Notes under the pieces: model-generated
Told to the model about the DNA's origin: nothing
Databases searched by the model: none
Seen by the model: the letters and a program-made list of their open reading frames with translations, nothing else
Position numbers and translations under genes: made by a program
Part shown: piece by piece, positions 14,565-15,167 of the stretch
How positions within the stretch are numbered: the stretch's first letter is position 1
Layout of the letters: the number at the start of each line of letters is the position of its first letter
Assembly: GCA_947460915.1 (NCBI GenBank)
Contig: CANHKJ010000050.1
Coordinates: forward strand, 1-15,167
Direction: 5' to 3'
Origin: Verrucomicrobiia bacterium
Lineage (GTDB): Bacteria > Verrucomicrobiota > Verrucomicrobiia > Verrucomicrobiales > Akkermansiaceae
DNA: 15,167 nt

Positions 14565-15167
14565 TTATCGATAATATTGATCATCTTCAAAAGCCTGAGA
14601 TAAGCGTTGCATGTATGCCCTGCGCGAAATTTCGATCGCACCAAGGGACAGCGTGTGATCATTCGCAACTTGGCAATCGCAGAGCGTTACTCCTTCTTCG
14701 ACTAACGAATGAATCATTCCCGCAAAGGCCGCCTTGCTAGCATTGCTCACGAGCGAAAACATGCTTTCGCCGAAAAATGCTTTGCCAATGCGCACACCAT
14801 AGAGTCCGCCGACGAGCATGCCATCTTGCCAAGCTTCATGAGAATCGGCGTATCCTGCATCATGCAATGCGATGTATGCTTGCTCCATTTCTGGCGTGAT
14901 CCACGTGCCATCTTGTCCATGACGCGGCACATCACGGCAATACGCGATGACCTCGCGAAACACTTGATTTTTCGTTAGGGTAAATTCCCCACGACGCAGC
15001 GACTTGCGCACGCTGTGACTGATGCGGATGTCTTGAGGAATCATGACACAGCGGGGATCGGGCGACCACCAAAGGATCGGTTGATCATCTGAATACCAGG
15101 GAAAAATTCCACTGCGATAGGCGAGCAGCAACCGCTCCATGGAGAGATCACCACCGAGGCAAAGCAG
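14565..15167 (-). CDS. aat: Leucyl/phenylalanyl-tRNA-protein transferase (5'-partial)
   Basis: Adds Leu or Phe from charged tRNA to the N-terminal Arg or Lys of proteins, marking them for ClpS/ClpAP degradation (N-degron pathway). The visible 200 residues cover most of the ~220-residue family. The frame stays open to the window edge, where LLCLGGDLS precedes the first internal ATG (15140). Because that stretch is part of the conserved family N-terminus, the real start lies outside the window. Other hallmarks are AYRSGIFPWYSDDQPILWWS, then FFGESMFS, and CDCQVANDHTLSLGAIEISR near the C-terminus, all in the right order. The stop is TAA at 14567-14565. No terminator follows. The porin's regulatory repeats begin about 50 bases downstream. 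Confidence 0.95.
   Translation of the reverse strand: MLCLGGDLSMERLLLAYRSGIFPWYSDDQPILWWSPDPRCVMIPQDIRISHSVRKSLRRGEFTLTKNQVFREVIAYCRDVPRHGQDGTWITPEMEQAYIALHDAGYADSHEAWQDGMLVGGLYGVRIGKAFFGESMFSLVSNASKAAFAGMIHSLVEEGVTLCDCQVANDHTLSLGAIEISRRAYMQRLSQAFEDDQYYR

Overview
The window is bacterial chromosome. Exported proteins with N-terminal signal peptides plus a Porin_O_P-type outer-membrane porin indicate a diderm. Hardly any gene start has a recognisable Shine-Dalgarno sequence. The style of the proteins (large secreted beta-propeller/phosphoesterase with a short C-terminal module, isolated zinc-ribbon membrane proteins) suggests the Verrucomicrobiota or a PVC relative. That placement is an inference from protein style, not a marker-gene result.

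Layout. (1) 1-2278, plus strand: two single-pass membrane proteins of unknown function that share a C-terminal domain; the first is cut by the window edge and the second carries an N-terminal zinc ribbon. (2) 2261-4494, minus strand: gltX and aroE, overlapping by 4 bases, preceded by a sigma70-like promoter; aroE runs tail-to-tail into the second unknown gene with an 18-base overlap. (3) 4582-4927: gene-free, AT-rich, with several inverted repeats. (4) 4928-7799, minus strand: a GNAT N-acyltransferase and a PlsC-type O-acyltransferase (OlsB/OlsA or GlsB/GlsA type, making phosphorus-free aminolipids) overlapping by 4 bases, then an Acr3 arsenite exporter. (5) 7945-11820, minus strand: a 1291-residue secreted beta-propeller plus 5'-nucleotidase/phosphatase, with a strong intrinsic terminator after it. 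(6) 12275-14407, minus strand: a PstS-type phosphate-binding protein with its own terminator, and upstream of it an OprO/OprP-type porin. (7) 14565 to the window end, minus strand: aat, cut at its 5' end.

Main reading. Regions 4 to 6 together look like a phosphate-scarcity locus: outer-membrane entry (porin), periplasmic capture (PstS), release of phosphate from organic esters (phosphatase), replacement of phospholipid by aminolipid (acyltransferase pair), and export of the arsenic that can enter with phosphate (Acr3). Supporting this, 7-4-7 repeats with an 11-base period and a shared core (GTGACAA-N3-TGTnACA on the minus strand) lie upstream of both the porin and pstS, and a weaker relative lies upstream of the acyltransferase pair. 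They resemble E. coli-type Pho boxes in spacing and sequence. The phosphatase has instead a perfect 7-5-7 palindrome at a likely -35 position. No PhoB/PhoR, PstCAB or ArsR/ArsC gene lies in the window, so the regulatory link is an inference. No tRNA, rRNA, CRISPR array or insertion sequence was recognised.
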